From assembly GCF_014236795.1 (NCBI RefSeq), contig NZ_CP049017.1, positions 1,714,001 to 1,778,000 on the forward strand: a DNA stretch of 64,000 nucleotides, given 5' to 3'. The translations under genes were made by a program, and so were the position numbers. A model generated the notes under the pieces. It searched no databases. It saw only the letters and a list, made by a program, of their open reading frames with translations, and was not told where the DNA came from. Source of the DNA: Xanthomonas theicola (GTDB lineage Bacteria; Pseudomonadota; Gammaproteobacteria; Xanthomonadales; Xanthomonadaceae). Shown here piece by piece: positions 11,187-20,329 of this stretch; position 1 is the first letter of the stretch, and each line of letters opens with the position of its first letter.

Positions 11187-12035
11187 GAACCTGTTCACGA
11201 TCTTTTGAGTAGTAGTGTCAGGCATGCCAGGTGGATGAACTGCAAGCTGGTGTTGAGCTTACGCTCGCAGTTCTTCCATAGCCTTCGGTTCTTTTCCAGC
11301 CACGCAAAGCTGCGTTCGACGCTCCAGCGCTTGGGCATGACCTTGAAGGTGTGCAGTTCGCTGCGTTTGGCGATCTGCACCGTGACTTGCTTGCCCAGGA
11401 TCTCTCGTACGCCTTCGGCGAATGGTTCTGCGGTATAGCCGCTATCGCACAACAGGCTTTGCACGTGTCCCAGGTTCGGCTTGCAACGATCCAGGGATTG
11501 GAGCGCGCCTTTGCGGTCGGTCACTTCCGCCCTCGTCACCGCGACCGCATGCGGCAGGCCTTGGGTATCGACGGCGATGCGACGCTTGATCCCCGAGACC
11601 TTCTTGCCCGCGTCATAACCCTTCTGGCCGGCCGTGTCCGTGTTCTTCACGCTCTGTGCGTCCACGATCAAGAACGTGCTGCAAGCGTTGCGCCCCTGTC
11701 TCTGGCGGGCCGCGCCAACCTGATTTTTTGAGCGCCCGCTCCAGCAGGCTCACTTCTTCATCGTCTGGTTCGCTCCACTTGGCAAAGTAGCAGTGCACGG
11801 TGCGCCACTTCGGGAAGTCGCTGGGCAGCGCTGGCCACTGACAGCCGGTGCGCAGCAGGTACAGCACCGCGCACCATACGTCCTACAGATCCACGGTCCG
11901 TGGCTTGGTACGCTTGCGCGCCTGCTCCAGAATGGAGCGGATCTGCTCGAACCGCTCCCGGCTCATGTCACTCGGATACGTCTTTGTGCGCATCCGCAGA
12001 GTTTGCACTACCCGGGAAAGATCGTGAACAGGTTC
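11187..12035 (-). mobile_element. IS5-family (IS427-group) element, 849 bp, with TTA target duplication
   Basis: The ends are perfect inverted repeats: GAACCTGTTCACGATCTTT at 11187 and its complement at 12017-12035. TTA lies directly outside both ends (11184-11186 and 12036-12038), the TNA-type duplication expected of the IS427 group. This insertion cuts the C-terminal side of the DNA methyltransferase pseudogene. Confidence 0.9.
11195..11993 (-). pseudogene. IS427-group transposase with amber codon and A-run frameshift
   Basis: Read from the ATG at 11993 (MRTKTYPSDMSRERFEQIRS), the protein meets TAG at 11883-11885, where relatives have Tyr in a PRTVDLYDVW context. It then continues normally (LLRTGCQWPALPSDFPKW). 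At the T6 tract 11724-11729 (A6 on the coding strand) the frame shifts: one A fewer joins ERALK to NQVGAARQRQGRN and on to IVDAQSVKNTDTAGQKGYDA and SFAWLEKNRRLWKN. Elements of this group often use A-run frameshifting, so the run may be functional; the amber codon is a separate defect. Confidence 0.8.
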
Positions 12036-13016
12036 TTAGAGGTGCCCTTGAGTCCGCAGCTCCTTGTAGGCGAGGATCAGAAAGTTGCCGGAGCCACATG
12101 CCGGGTCGAACACGCGGATGCGGCCGAGCCTTTCAAGGAATTCGCGCAGGCGCCCCATGTTCGCTCCAGCCCGTTCCAACTCCGCTTGCAGTGAATCGAG
12201 AAGGATGGGCTCCAGCACCTTCATGATGTTGGCTGGCGATGTGTAATGCTGCATCCCCAGTTCGCCGCGCTTCTCAACGTCAACAACGGCCTGAAGCATT
12301 GAGCCAAAGATGTCAGGATTGATGAGCTTCCAATTCAGCCCTGCACAGTCGAGCAGAAGCTTGCGGCAACGCCCATCCAGCACCGGCATGGGCACGTCTT
12401 CTTCGAACAAGGAGCCGTTTACATACTTCAGCTTCGACCAAGGACGCGTCTCTGACGATCGCTTCTCTGGTGATGTGTCCATGTACTTGAAAGCGCTGTC
12501 AAAAAACGCGGCAAGATCACTGCCATCCACGTTCGACTGCCGCACAGCGGTTTCAAACACGTCCTTATCGAAGATGCCGACATCATCCGAGAACAGGCAA
12601 AATAGTATGCGCGCCATGAAGATATTAAGCGCGTGACGATCCGCATCTGTCTTCCAACCAGGATTGGCGTCGCGTACCGTACCGCGTCATGGAAGCGCGA
12701 AATGAATCGCGTGGCCCGCACATCGGCCATGCGCTCTTTTTTCGGAACGTATCGCTCGTGTCCGCCAAGCGGAAAAAAACGTCGCCCTCCAGCGAGAGCA
12801 TATCGAGGCCGACACGCAGCGGTTCCTCGTCGAACTTCGGGCTTGTATCATAGGCAGCGATGCGCTCACCATCATAGACGAGCAATATCCGAGGACGTCG
12901 TCCCTTAGGTGCAGCGTCAGCTTCCACGCGTATCCGGTCCAGCGCCGCGTCCGCCCCTCCATGTCCGGTCGCTTCGAAACGGAGCATCCGAGCCCACAAG
13001 AATGCACCGTCTTTAG

Positions 13017-14178
13017 GGATGGTCTGAACAACTCCCTCTGATCCTGCGACAATCGTACAAAGCCCAACAGGACAACGACGATGCAATTGTCTTTCGGCGA
13101 CGCGGAGTACAACGGCAAGCGCAAGCAGACGCGGCGCGAAAGGTTGCTGGCCGAGATGGATCAGGTGGTGCCGTGGAAAGACCTGCTGGCGCTGATCGCG
13201 CCGCACTATCCGAAGTCGGGCCATCCGGGCCGTCAGCCGTACCCGCTGGAGACAATGCTGCGCATCCACTTTCTGCAGCAGTGGTACGCACTGAGCGACC
13301 CGGGCGCGGAAGAAGCCTTGTACGACACGGCGTCGATGCGCCGTTTCGCCAGGATCGGCGGGTTGGATGAGGTGCCGGACGAGACCACGATCCTCAACTT
13401 CCGCCGGTTGCTGGAGACGCACGATCTGGCGCGCACGCTGTTCAACCGGGTCAACGCGCACCTATCGCGCAAGGGCCAGAGCCTGCGCGGCGGCACCATC
13501 GTGGACGCCACGATCATTGCCGCGCCCAGCTCGACCAAGAACAAGAACGGCGAGCGCGACCCGGAAATGCACCAGACCAAGAAGGGCAATCAGTACTACT
13601 TCGGGATGAAAGCGCACATCGGCGTGGACGATGAGTCCGGGCTGGTGCACCACTTGGAATGCACGGCGGCCAACGCCGCAGATATCACCCAGGCGCACAA
13701 GCTGCTGCACGGCAAGGAAGACACGGTATGCGGCGACAGCGGCTACACCGGGCTGGCCAAGCGCGAGGAGATGGCGAGCAAGCGCAAGCTGCGCTATCTG
13801 ATCGCGGAGAAGCCCTCGAAGCTGAAGCAGATCAAGAGCAAGCGCGAATTGAAGTGGGCACAGCGCTGGGAGCACGCCAAGGCCAGCCTGAGGGCGAAGG
13901 TGGAGCATCCGTTCCGGGTGATCAAGCGCCAGTTTGGCTACGTCAAGGTGCGCTATCGCGGCCTGGCGAAGAACACGGCGCAAGTGCTGACGCTGTTTGC
14001 GCTGTCGAACCTGTGGCTGAAGCGAAAGCAGTTGCTGCCTGTCGTGGGGAGGGTGTGCCTGTAATCCGGGAAATACCCCGGAAATGCGCCGGAAACGGCG
14101 AAAAACCGAGGGTCTGAGCGCCGTGGGCGTGGTCGATATGGCTTGCCTCATCCTCCGACCGCGTTGATCAGACTATCC
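13017..14178 (+). mobile_element. IS5-family element, copy A, 1162 bp, with TTAG target duplication
   Basis: The left end GGATGGTCTGAACAAC and the complement of the right end, GGATAGTCTGATCAAC, form imperfect inverted repeats. TTAG flanks both sides (13013-13016 and 14179-14182). A copy at 50384-51545 has the same length and the same encoded protein. Both look complete and are in the same orientation. Confidence 0.95.
13081..14064 (+). CDS. IS5-family transposase (copy A)
   Basis: This 327-aa intact transposase starts MQLSFGDAEYNGKRKQTRRE. It has the N-terminal DUF772-type domain (LLALIAPHYPKSGHPGRQPY) and the DDE_Tnp_1 core: Asp in GTIVDATIIAAPSSTKN, Asp in VCGDSGYTGLAKR, and the C-terminal Glu in KVEHPFRVIKRQFGY. 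The encoded protein is identical to that of copy B at 50448-51431. No stop or frameshift is present, so it is probably an active enzyme. Confidence 0.95.
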   Translation: MQLSFGDAEYNGKRKQTRRERLLAEMDQVVPWKDLLALIAPHYPKSGHPGRQPYPLETMLRIHFLQQWYALSDPGAEEALYDTASMRRFARIGGLDEVPDETTILNFRRLLETHDLARTLFNRVNAHLSRKGQSLRGGTIVDATIIAAPSSTKNKNGERDPEMHQTKKGNQYYFGMKAHIGVDDESGLVHHLECTAANAADITQAHKLLHGKEDTVCGDSGYTGLAKREEMASKRKLRYLIAEKPSKLKQIKSKRELKWAQRWEHAKASLRAKVEHPFRVIKRQFGYVKVRYRGLAKNTAQVLTLFALSNLWLKRKQLLPVVGRVCL

Positions 14179-14514
14179 TTAGCGGTATCGCGCAGTTTCG
14201 TGATGGTAGCACGCGGTGCGCCCACCGCCTCCATCAACGCCAAGCCGAACTCGCCTCCTGCTGGAGGCTTCGCGGCGAGATCGTCAAGATTGGAGTATAT
14301 TTCCCCCGGTGTCAGCATATTCTTCGACTTGTTCCTAGCCTTGTTGCTGTTCGCATCTGTCGCGTTCCGCCGCCGAATCGATTGACGCCGGGTGACAGAT
14401 CTATTTTCAATTTGATTTTAGCGCATTCTTCTACAGCATTTGGCCAGTCAACAGCAAATACATGCAAGAGGGCCATAATAATTTCAGGTCGTGCGGTCTC
14501 ATCATGGTTGTCGT

Positions 14515-15018
14515 TTAGACGATCAGCATTCTAACTTCGTCATCCGCATCGGGAATGCGCTTCATGCGCGCGTCGGCGGTCACGAAAACGAGGTCGCGCT
14601 CCTTGGCCTGCGCGCACATCCACAGATCGTTTTCGTCGATGCCGAGTTTTTTGCCTGTGGCCTTGTCTACCCATTCCTCAATATATTTCGGACGATCCTT
14701 TCGCAAAACCTTGGCGAGATACTTTTGCGCGATTCGAGCTTTCAGATCGGCGTAGGCAGCCGCGGTATGGTGAGTGATATCTAGGACGGCGTAGGTCCGC
14801 GCTTCTGCAAGGATGGCGTCAAGTGCGGGAAGATTTCCCTTGCCGATAACGGCCGCGAGGCGCGTCCCGAACGCGAGTTCGGCAAGCGCGACCGTAGAAA
14901 CGAAGCGTGGCGCTTCGGCTGGCAACGCGTTCAAAGATTGGCTTTTCTCAGCATGAAGCGGATGCGTCAGATCAAGATAAATCGATAAAACGGTCGTATC
15001 GAGGAAATAAGCGTCCAT
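14515..15018 (-). CDS. PIN-domain (VapC-like) ribonuclease in operon with a DNA methyltransferase
   Basis: The 167-aa product from the ATG at 15018 begins MDAYFLDTTVLSIYLDL, the first PIN strand with its Asp. The other acidic positions are visible in VALAELAFG, in IDENDLWMCAQA, and in FVTADARMKRIP, so the metal-binding set of a PIN nuclease appears complete. PIN proteins are usually toxins or RNA/DNA nucleases. No VapB-type antitoxin gene is next to it; instead it is third in an operon after an HTH protein and a methyltransferase, 5 nt beyond the methyltransferase stop. A TTG at 15027 could also start it with a 4-nt overlap. Its base composition is AT-richer than the core genome. Confidence 0.8.
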   Translation of the reverse strand: MDAYFLDTTVLSIYLDLTHPLHAEKSQSLNALPAEAPRFVSTVALAELAFGTRLAAVIGKGNLPALDAILAEARTYAVLDITHHTAAAYADLKARIAQKYLAKVLRKDRPKYIEEWVDKATGKKLGIDENDLWMCAQAKERDLVFVTADARMKRIPDADDEVRMLIV

Positions 15019-15023
15019 CCTGG

Positions 15024-17510
15024 TCAAGCCACATAGTCGCGTAGCAGCGTAACCTCTTCATCGGGAAGTGCACGAAAGACCTTTCTGACCCAGTCGCCAC
15101 TCGCCCGGAACCGGCCGGAGATTCGCTCGGCAAGCGTCAGTCCCGGCACCGGAAACAAGTCGTCCCAATGCGCCCATTGATGAGGAACCGGGCGCTCGGC
15201 ACCCCGGAAAAAGTTCAGCAACTGGCGCTCATGCCGCAGCGGCAGGTCATACCCACGCAGTACGGCGGCATCGATCGCCGCGAGCAGATGGGCAAGATCC
15301 GCACTGCCTTCTGCAAAGAGACGACCCTTGGTTAGGACACTTAGATATTCGTGGACAAGCTCGGGCAGCTCCTTCGGAATGTAGCTCGGCATCGGAGCCT
15401 GTGCGACCACGTTTGAACGGAAGCGATCCCTTGGTGAATGAACAGCAAGATAGGCATTGACGATTGGGCCATTCATAACTGCGCTAAAAGCAAGCAGACT
15501 TTCCGGCGTCATGTCGGTGAGCGGCCACAGCCCGAAGAACTGCTGCGAGTAGAGGCGCGATTCCCGATCGGCGACCGCACCTACCCGCCAGGGACCTCGG
15601 CTAAGCCGTGTCGCATTCATGATGAGCTTCGGCTTCGACCAATCCTGCTCATAGCCCTCACGCAGATTCTCTAGATTAAAATCCAGCCAGGTAGCGTGAA
15701 CGCCGACATATTGTTGGAAGCGTCGGGCATTCAGATACCCTCTGCGAAAGCCTTCCTTCTCGGCATCGCTTGCAGCGAGATCCTGTTCATAATTCCAGCG
15801 GAGCCCCCATCTTGGTTTGAAAATCGTTCCGAGCTGCGGAGCTTCTGCAAGATAAGACCACAAATCGTGCAGGGGCGGAATCCAAAGCTCCCCCGCCGGC
15901 TGGACGACTTCCCGAGTGGTCTCGCGCTGAACCGTCGTGCGGCCAGTTCTCAGGAACTCCGCCCGATCTCGGTCGGCAACTTCTGTTGACCGGATTGTAA
16001 CACGCGTCGATCCTTCGGCTCGCAGATCGCGCGCGACCAGTACAGCGGACTCGACGCTCGATGCGCCAAAAATCCGGTCCGGCAGTTCAACAATCTCGAC
16101 GAAGCCGTAAAGATCTTCGATGCGGCGACGCTGTTCCGAGAACTGCTTCTCCAGTATGAAGGACCGCGGCAATACGAACCCGATGGCGAGCGGCTGCGCA
16201 TCAACCACCGCGCTGAGCATTGCGACCGCCTTGGTCGGCTTCCGGCTCGCTTCCGGATAACGCTCCTTTTCTTCTTGGGTGAACGCTTCGAAAGGAGGGT
16301 TGCAGACGATCACATTCTTGCCGACCAGCGCCTTTGCCAACGCACCGTCGACGAATAGATCCGCTTCACATATGTGCCAGCCATTGTGGTTGGGATAGTC
16401 AGCAAGGATCAAAGAAAGCGTTGCCACCTCGCAGGCGAAGGGATCGATTTCATCACCCGCGATGTGCTCGATCAGAAAGTTGTGACGCTCTTGATCCGAC
16501 CATCCCACGGGAAGCAGGTCGCGCAAGTGTCTGAGCGCCGATACTAGAAAGACGCCTGCACCAGCGCATGGCTCGTAGATCTGAAGGTCGCTCGGATTAT
16601 AGCGGTGCAACTCTAGTCGCTGAACGATATACTCAGCCACTTGGCGCGGCGTGCTGTGCGTCCCGAACAGCTTGCGGGCCTCCGGCGTCACCAGCGTATT
16701 CTCATACACGAATGCAAGATCGTCCGAGGAGATGTTGGAAAAGTTAATTCCAGCGCGAAGATGTGCCCATGCCGCACCAAACATACGTGTCAGTATGGGA
16801 TTAGTCCGCCCATCGATTTGTGACAGGCTATAATAACGCTCGATAGCCGTCAGAACCGAAGACAGATTGTCCGCATTCCACTCCGCCGAGAACGGGTGGC
16901 GGCGATCCTCTAGAACCTTAGCGGCCAACAAGCGGAATACCACCCTGAACATGGTTCGCACGTCGAGCCGACCCCCACCAGGTGCCTTGCGGGCCAGATC
17001 GAGCGTCTCGATAAGCAGGCGGTCAAGCTTGAGATGGATTTCCCCTTCAATCGCCGGCAGGAGCCCTAGGTCGACGAAGTCAAGCTGATGGCCGGCTGCG
17101 GGGCTCCCCACCGCCTTTGCGCGATGGATCGCATCAGGATGCCAGTCCGCTTGGTTGCGTTCGAATAGGTGGGTGAGCTGGTCAACCTTGACCTTCTCGA
17201 TCGCTCTCGGCGGCCCTTCGCTGCGAATTTGCCAGACCGTGACATCATCGCGGTCGATGACAAACAACAACGGCGCACCGAGCGCACGGTGCGACTGGAC
17301 GAGCTCGATGGTGGAGCGTCCGTCACTTTCAACTACGCCAAAGGCAGCCGAACGATAAGACGGAGGGGTTCGTGTGAACGCAACCAGTGGCACGGTACGC
17401 GTATCGTTGCCTTCCGCAAGCACATCAGCAAACGCATAGTCCCGCACCACGGCTTCGGCACGATACCCCGCGCGGTGTGCAGCCAAGGCTATCTGATCGA
17501 GCGCGCTCAT
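15024..17510 (-). CDS. N6-adenine DNA methyltransferase (Eco57I/type IIG-like), 828 aa
   Basis: The N-terminal 150 residues (ending GAPLLFVIDRDDVTVWQI) resemble the nuclease-like or recognition-like leader of type IIG proteins, although I cannot identify a full PD-(D/E)XK site. A helical region follows, then a gamma-class methyltransferase: motif I YEPCAGAGVFLVSALRHL near residue 318 and motif IV VIVCNPPFEAF near 403. The C-terminal third resembles target-recognition sequence. The start ATG overlaps the stop of the HTH gene as ATGA (17507-17510), and the PIN gene follows within 6 nt, so the three are probably translated together. No adjacent restriction endonuclease is seen. Codon use is less GC-rich than that of neighbours, pointing to transfer. 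Confidence 0.85.
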   Translation of the reverse strand: MSALDQIALAAHRAGYRAEAVVRDYAFADVLAEGNDTRTVPLVAFTRTPPSYRSAAFGVVESDGRSTIELVQSHRALGAPLLFVIDRDDVTVWQIRSEGPPRAIEKVKVDQLTHLFERNQADWHPDAIHRAKAVGSPAAGHQLDFVDLGLLPAIEGEIHLKLDRLLIETLDLARKAPGGGRLDVRTMFRVVFRLLAAKVLEDRRHPFSAEWNADNLSSVLTAIERYYSLSQIDGRTNPILTRMFGAAWAHLRAGINFSNISSDDLAFVYENTLVTPEARKLFGTHSTPRQVAEYIVQRLELHRYNPSDLQIYEPCAGAGVFLVSALRHLRDLLPVGWSDQERHNFLIEHIAGDEIDPFACEVATLSLILADYPNHNGWHICEADLFVDGALAKALVGKNVIVCNPPFEAFTQEEKERYPEASRKPTKAVAMLSAVVDAQPLAIGFVLPRSFILEKQFSEQRRRIEDLYGFVEIVELPDRIFGASSVESAVLVARDLRAEGSTRVTIRSTEVADRDRAEFLRTGRTTVQRETTREVVQPAGELWIPPLHDLWSYLAEAPQLGTIFKPRWGLRWNYEQDLAASDAEKEGFRRGYLNARRFQQYVGVHATWLDFNLENLREGYEQDWSKPKLIMNATRLSRGPWRVGAVADRESRLYSQQFFGLWPLTDMTPESLLAFSAVMNGPIVNAYLAVHSPRDRFRSNVVAQAPMPSYIPKELPELVHEYLSVLTKGRLFAEGSADLAHLLAAIDAAVLRGYDLPLRHERQLLNFFRGAERPVPHQWAHWDDLFPVPGLTLAERISGRFRASGDWVRKVFRALPDEEVTLLRDYVA

Positions 17511-17989
17511 GGCCGACCTCGTTGCGCCGTTGCAGCGCTCGCGATCGGGATGGGTGGAAAGAGCAAAGATCGTCGCTCCACATGATCGGTTGCTGCAAGC
17601 AGTTGCTCGCGCAAGTGCGCAACAATCGCTCTCAGAGGAATGATTATCAGCGGTTGATCGCTGTGCGCTTCCGCCAGCTCTTCAGCGAGGCGCACCTCCG
17701 CCTCCTGCAAATTTAAGACAACCTTAGTACGTTCGAGAACCGGCCACGGTGATCTGTTGCACAGCTCAAACAGTGTTTCCGCCATCGGAGCGAGTGCACC
17801 AACACGAACCGAAAGGTCGATAGCAAGCGCTCGAATGACCGACGCGGCGACCATGTCGCCTGAGCTGAAACAGGGGCTATGTCCGCGACCGCGATCAAGC
17901 GAAACGATGGCCTTTTTCCAGTGCCGATATGTCTCCGGCGCAATCGAGACGGCGCTCCTTAACTGGCCCGGTGTGTAGAAAACTGTCAT
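17507..17989 (-). CDS. MerR-like winged-helix DNA-binding protein, first gene of the methyltransferase-PIN operon
   Basis: The 160-aa protein starts MTVFYTPGQLRSAVSIAPET. The pattern YTPGQL, TYRHW and then CFSSGDMVAASVIRAL matches a MerR/excisionase-type winged HTH within the first 60 residues. The remainder is helical and has no recognised effector domain. As the first gene of a three-gene run with overlapping junctions it is the likely autoregulator of the operon. A direct role in DNA recognition by the complex is also possible. About 250 bp upstream, up to tRNA-Ser, contains no gene and should hold the promoter. Confidence 0.65.
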   Translation of the reverse strand: MTVFYTPGQLRSAVSIAPETYRHWKKAIVSLDRGRGHSPCFSSGDMVAASVIRALAIDLSVRVGALAPMAETLFELCNRSPWPVLERTKVVLNLQEAEVRLAEELAEAHSDQPLIIIPLRAIVAHLREQLLAATDHVERRSLLFPPIPIASAATAQRGRP

Positions 17990-18235
17990 TTCGTGGCGCT
18001 ATCAACATGTTGCTGACCACAAGATGCCCTGTTTGCTTCCGGCGCGCAAGCCCTTCTAGGCGATGTTGACACTGCTGCGAGAGCGGAGCGGTGGTGGCGG
18101 TGCAACCCGACGAGGGTTACGGAATTGGTAGGGCCTGTGCGAGAACCGGTGTCGGCAGGGCAGCCAACAAAAAGACGCTACCTGGTTGATAATCAAAGAG
18201 ATAGCTGACCAATTTGTGCGGTAATCGGCGGTGTT

Positions 18236-18325
18236 TGGCGGAGAGAGTGGGATTCGAACCCACGGAAGGTTTGACCCTTCGCCGGTTTTCAAGACCGGTG
18301 CCTTAAACCGCTCGGCCATCTCTCC
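18236..18325 (-). tRNA. tRNA-Ser (anticodon TGA)
   Basis: The minus strand reads from GGAGAGATGGCCGAGCGG to the encoded CCA at 18236-18238. The anticodon loop CTTGAAA between CCGGT and ACCGG gives TGA. A long variable arm is present. The tRNA 3' end points at the methyltransferase-PIN island, the side on which tRNA-targeting islands insert. Confidence 0.96.
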
Positions 18326-18483
18326 GATTGCAAGCAACCCGGGCGCACTTCCGCGCCGCGACGCTCACTGTGCCTGCCCCTGCACTCGCTTCCGCCACGT
18401 GTCGTGGAGCGCGTGGCCATGCAGCGCGGGAGGGTAGGGTACATGTGCGGCCGCGCATTTTCGCACGATCGCATGGGTTTTGC

Positions 18484-19470
18484 TCAGCCGGCCTCGACCG
18501 CCATCGCGCCCAGGGTCGAATGCTTGGCCTTGGCCCGTTCCGGACAGCTACTGCAATCCAGGCGCGAGGCCTCGATCTGCCGCGGCAGGTGTTCGGCGAG
18601 GAAGTCGATGAACACGCGCACCGCCGGCAGCAGGCCGCGGCGGGAGGCGAACACGGCATGGCAGATGCCTTGCGGCAGCGACCATTCCGGCAGCACCACT
18701 TCCAGTTCGCCGTTGCGCACCGCATCGGCGCAGACGGTCTCCGGCAGCAGGGTGATGCCGAAGCCGTCCTTGACCATCGATTGCAGCAGCGGGAAGTCGA
18801 AGCCGGCCACGCGCGGCTGCAGATCGACGCGGTGCACTTCGCCGGCCGGCCCGTGCAGTTCCCAGCGCTGCCTCGCTTCGTCCTCGCTGATGCTCAAGGT
18901 CACGTGCGAATTCAGTTCTTCTGGATCCTTGGGACGGCCGGCGCGGTCGAGGTACTTAGGGCTGGCGACCAGCAGTTCCTGCACGTGGCCGAAGCTGCGC
19001 ATGACTAGGCTACCGTCGTCGTCCAGGCGTGAGCGCACGCGCAGCGCGACATCGTAGCCTTCGTTGATGATGTCGACGCGGCGGTTGCTGATGTTCAGCT
19101 GCAACCGCACCTTGGGGTATTGGTCGAGGAACATCGGCAACAAACGGGGCAGTTGCATCTGCGCCAGCGACACCGGCACGCTGACCCGGACCAACCCGCG
19201 CGGCTCGGCACTGAGCCGATCCACCACCTCGCGCGCCGCCTGCGCCTCGGCCAGCATCGTCTGCGCATGGCGATGCACACTCATGCCCAGGTCGGTGACG
19301 GCGAAACGGCGGGTGGAGCGTTGCAGCAGGCGCACGCCCAGGTCGGTCTCCAACTGGCTGATGCGGCGGCTGAGACGCGACTTGGGGATGCCCAGGGCTC
19401 GCTCGGCCGCGGCGAAGCCGCCGTGGTCGACCACCATCGCGAAATAGTACAGGTCGTTGAGATCGTGCAT
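18484..19470 (-). CDS. LysR-family transcriptional regulator
   Basis: The 328-aa protein starts MHDLNDLYYFAMVVDHGGFA. The LysR winged HTH occupies residues 1-60 (AAERALGIPKSRLSRRISQL, then RSTRRFAVTDLG), followed by the periplasmic-binding-like effector domain from about residue 90 (VRVSVPVSLAQMQLPRLLPM). A Cys-containing tail (LDCSSCPERAKAKH) extends the usual C-terminus. Its divergent target gene, normally next to a LysR regulator, is not present, because the upstream side is occupied by mobile-element debris. The ligand is unknown. Confidence 0.9.
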   Translation of the reverse strand: MHDLNDLYYFAMVVDHGGFAAAERALGIPKSRLSRRISQLETDLGVRLLQRSTRRFAVTDLGMSVHRHAQTMLAEAQAAREVVDRLSAEPRGLVRVSVPVSLAQMQLPRLLPMFLDQYPKVRLQLNISNRRVDIINEGYDVALRVRSRLDDDGSLVMRSFGHVQELLVASPKYLDRAGRPKDPEELNSHVTLSISEDEARQRWELHGPAGEVHRVDLQPRVAGFDFPLLQSMVKDGFGITLLPETVCADAVRNGELEVVLPEWSLPQGICHAVFASRRGLLPAVRVFIDFLAEHLPRQIEASRLDCSSCPERAKAKHSTLGAMAVEAG

Positions 19471-19556
19471 GTTCTTTCAATATTTAGAACGGTGGGTGAA
19501 ATCGCGTCAGGGTCATTCTACCTACTCTCTACTCCCACCACGATACATGCGGTGTG

Positions 19557-19723
19557 ACCGGGAGGCCGGCAAGCAAGGAGTGCCCCTGCCGACCGTGATG
19601 GCGATGACCCGGCACCGCTCGGTGGCGAGCGTGATTGGGTGCTTTCAGGCGGGCGCGGTCGAGGACAATCCAGCGGCGCGTTTTGCTGAAGTAGTGATCT
19701 CGCCCGATTTAGGGAAGGTCTGA
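19557..19723 (+). pseudogene. C-terminal fragment of a tyrosine recombinase
   Basis: The frame reads REAGKQGVPLPTVMAMTRHR followed by SVASVIGCFQAGAVEDNPAA. This matches the end of phage/ICE tyrosine recombinases: the HRS-type box, the region of the catalytic Tyr (here apparently Cys-Phe at that point), and an AxxRL-like tail. There is no N-terminal or Arg-I part. It is a relic of a former integrative element near tRNA-Ser. Confidence 0.5.
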
Positions 19724-19747
19724 GCAACTGACCAGCATCTCTCTGCT

Positions 19748-19967
19748 TCAATCATCATCGCTGAGAGGAGGGGTGCAGCTGGCTCGAATCGCGTAAATCA
19801 TGCAGCTTAACTGGCGGCTTATCCTGCCGCCAGGCAGCATCCCCCTGGTCGGCAGCAATTGCCGGCGCACCATCCATGGGTTGGACAGCGCAAAAATGTC
19901 AACACCTGGCCGAGTTCTTGGCCAGGCCGCGATAGCGGACCTGGGTGTCGCCGAACTGGCGCTTGAT
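19748..19967 (-). pseudogene. 3' relic of an IS5-family transposase
   Basis: The minus strand reads IKRQFGDTQVRYRGLAKNSA and then, after an indel, decayed sequence matching the end of the IS5 transposase at 48010-49164 (IKRQFGYTKVRYRGLAKNTA there). The 5' part is missing because the IS3 element at 19968 sits on the break. Confidence 0.75.
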
Positions 19968-20030
19968 TGGACCGGCCAGCCTTTCGTAGACATCCGGACG
20001 CCATAATTGATGGCAATGACCGAGGTGTTT

Positions 20031-20312
20031 ATGGGCAACAGCAAGCAGTACACGGATGAGTTCCGGGCCGAGGCGGTGAAGCAGGTGATCGAACGCGGCT
20101 TCACGGTGGTGGATGTGGCCTCCCGAATCGGGATTCCCAAGCACACGCTATACGGGTGGGTGCAGGCCGCCAGGAAGATGGCGCCGGCAGCCGGCGCTGC
20201 AGCGGCGTCGACCGACTCAGCGGAGATTCGCCGGCTCAAGGCCGAACTGAGGCGGGTAACCGAGGAGCGCGACATCCTAGAAAAAGCCGCCGCGTACTTT
20301 GCCAAGGGGTAA
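20031..20312 (+). CDS. IS3 OrfA (copy 1)
   Basis: The 93-aa HTH protein starts MGNSKQYTDEFRAEAVKQVI. It has the Tnp_8-type HTH (GFTVVDVASRIGIPKHTLYG) and a C-terminal leucine-zipper region (EIRRLKAELRRVTEERDILE). An A5G tract around 20281 near its end is the likely site of the -1 frameshift that joins OrfA to OrfB in this family. An earlier ATG at 20007 is possible but less likely. Confidence 0.85.
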   Translation: MGNSKQYTDEFRAEAVKQVIERGFTVVDVASRIGIPKHTLYGWVQAARKMAPAAGAAAASTDSAEIRRLKAELRRVTEERDILEKAAAYFAKG

Positions 20313-20329
20313 GGGCGAAGTACGCGTTC

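Larger units (their letters stand above)
12036..14318 (-). pseudogene. Large DNA methyltransferase (MmeI/YeeA-like), broken by two IS elements and two frameshifts
   Basis: The gene starts at ATG 14318 (MLTPGEIYSNLDDLAAKPPA). It is split by the IS5 element at 13017-14178 and, once one TTAG duplication is removed, resumes as DTAKDGAFLWARMLRFEA. A first frameshift lies near 12755 (to ERYVPKKERMADVRATRFIS) and a second near 12672 (to WKTDADRHALNIFMARILFC). The N6-adenine methyltransferase motif I FDPACGSGNFLILAYKE is reached just before the IS427-group insertion at 12035, and everything after it, including the NPPY motif, is gone. Intact relatives act as methyltransferases of type IIG or BREX-like systems. 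This copy is dead. Confidence 0.75.

Noticed and set aside
14312..14476. A 54-codon minus-strand frame (MALLHVFAVDWPNAVEECAK start) between the PIN gene and the methyltransferase relic
   Set aside because: It overlaps the start of the relic, lacks a ribosome binding site and matches no family I know; it could be a gene fragment, but support is too weak for a feature.
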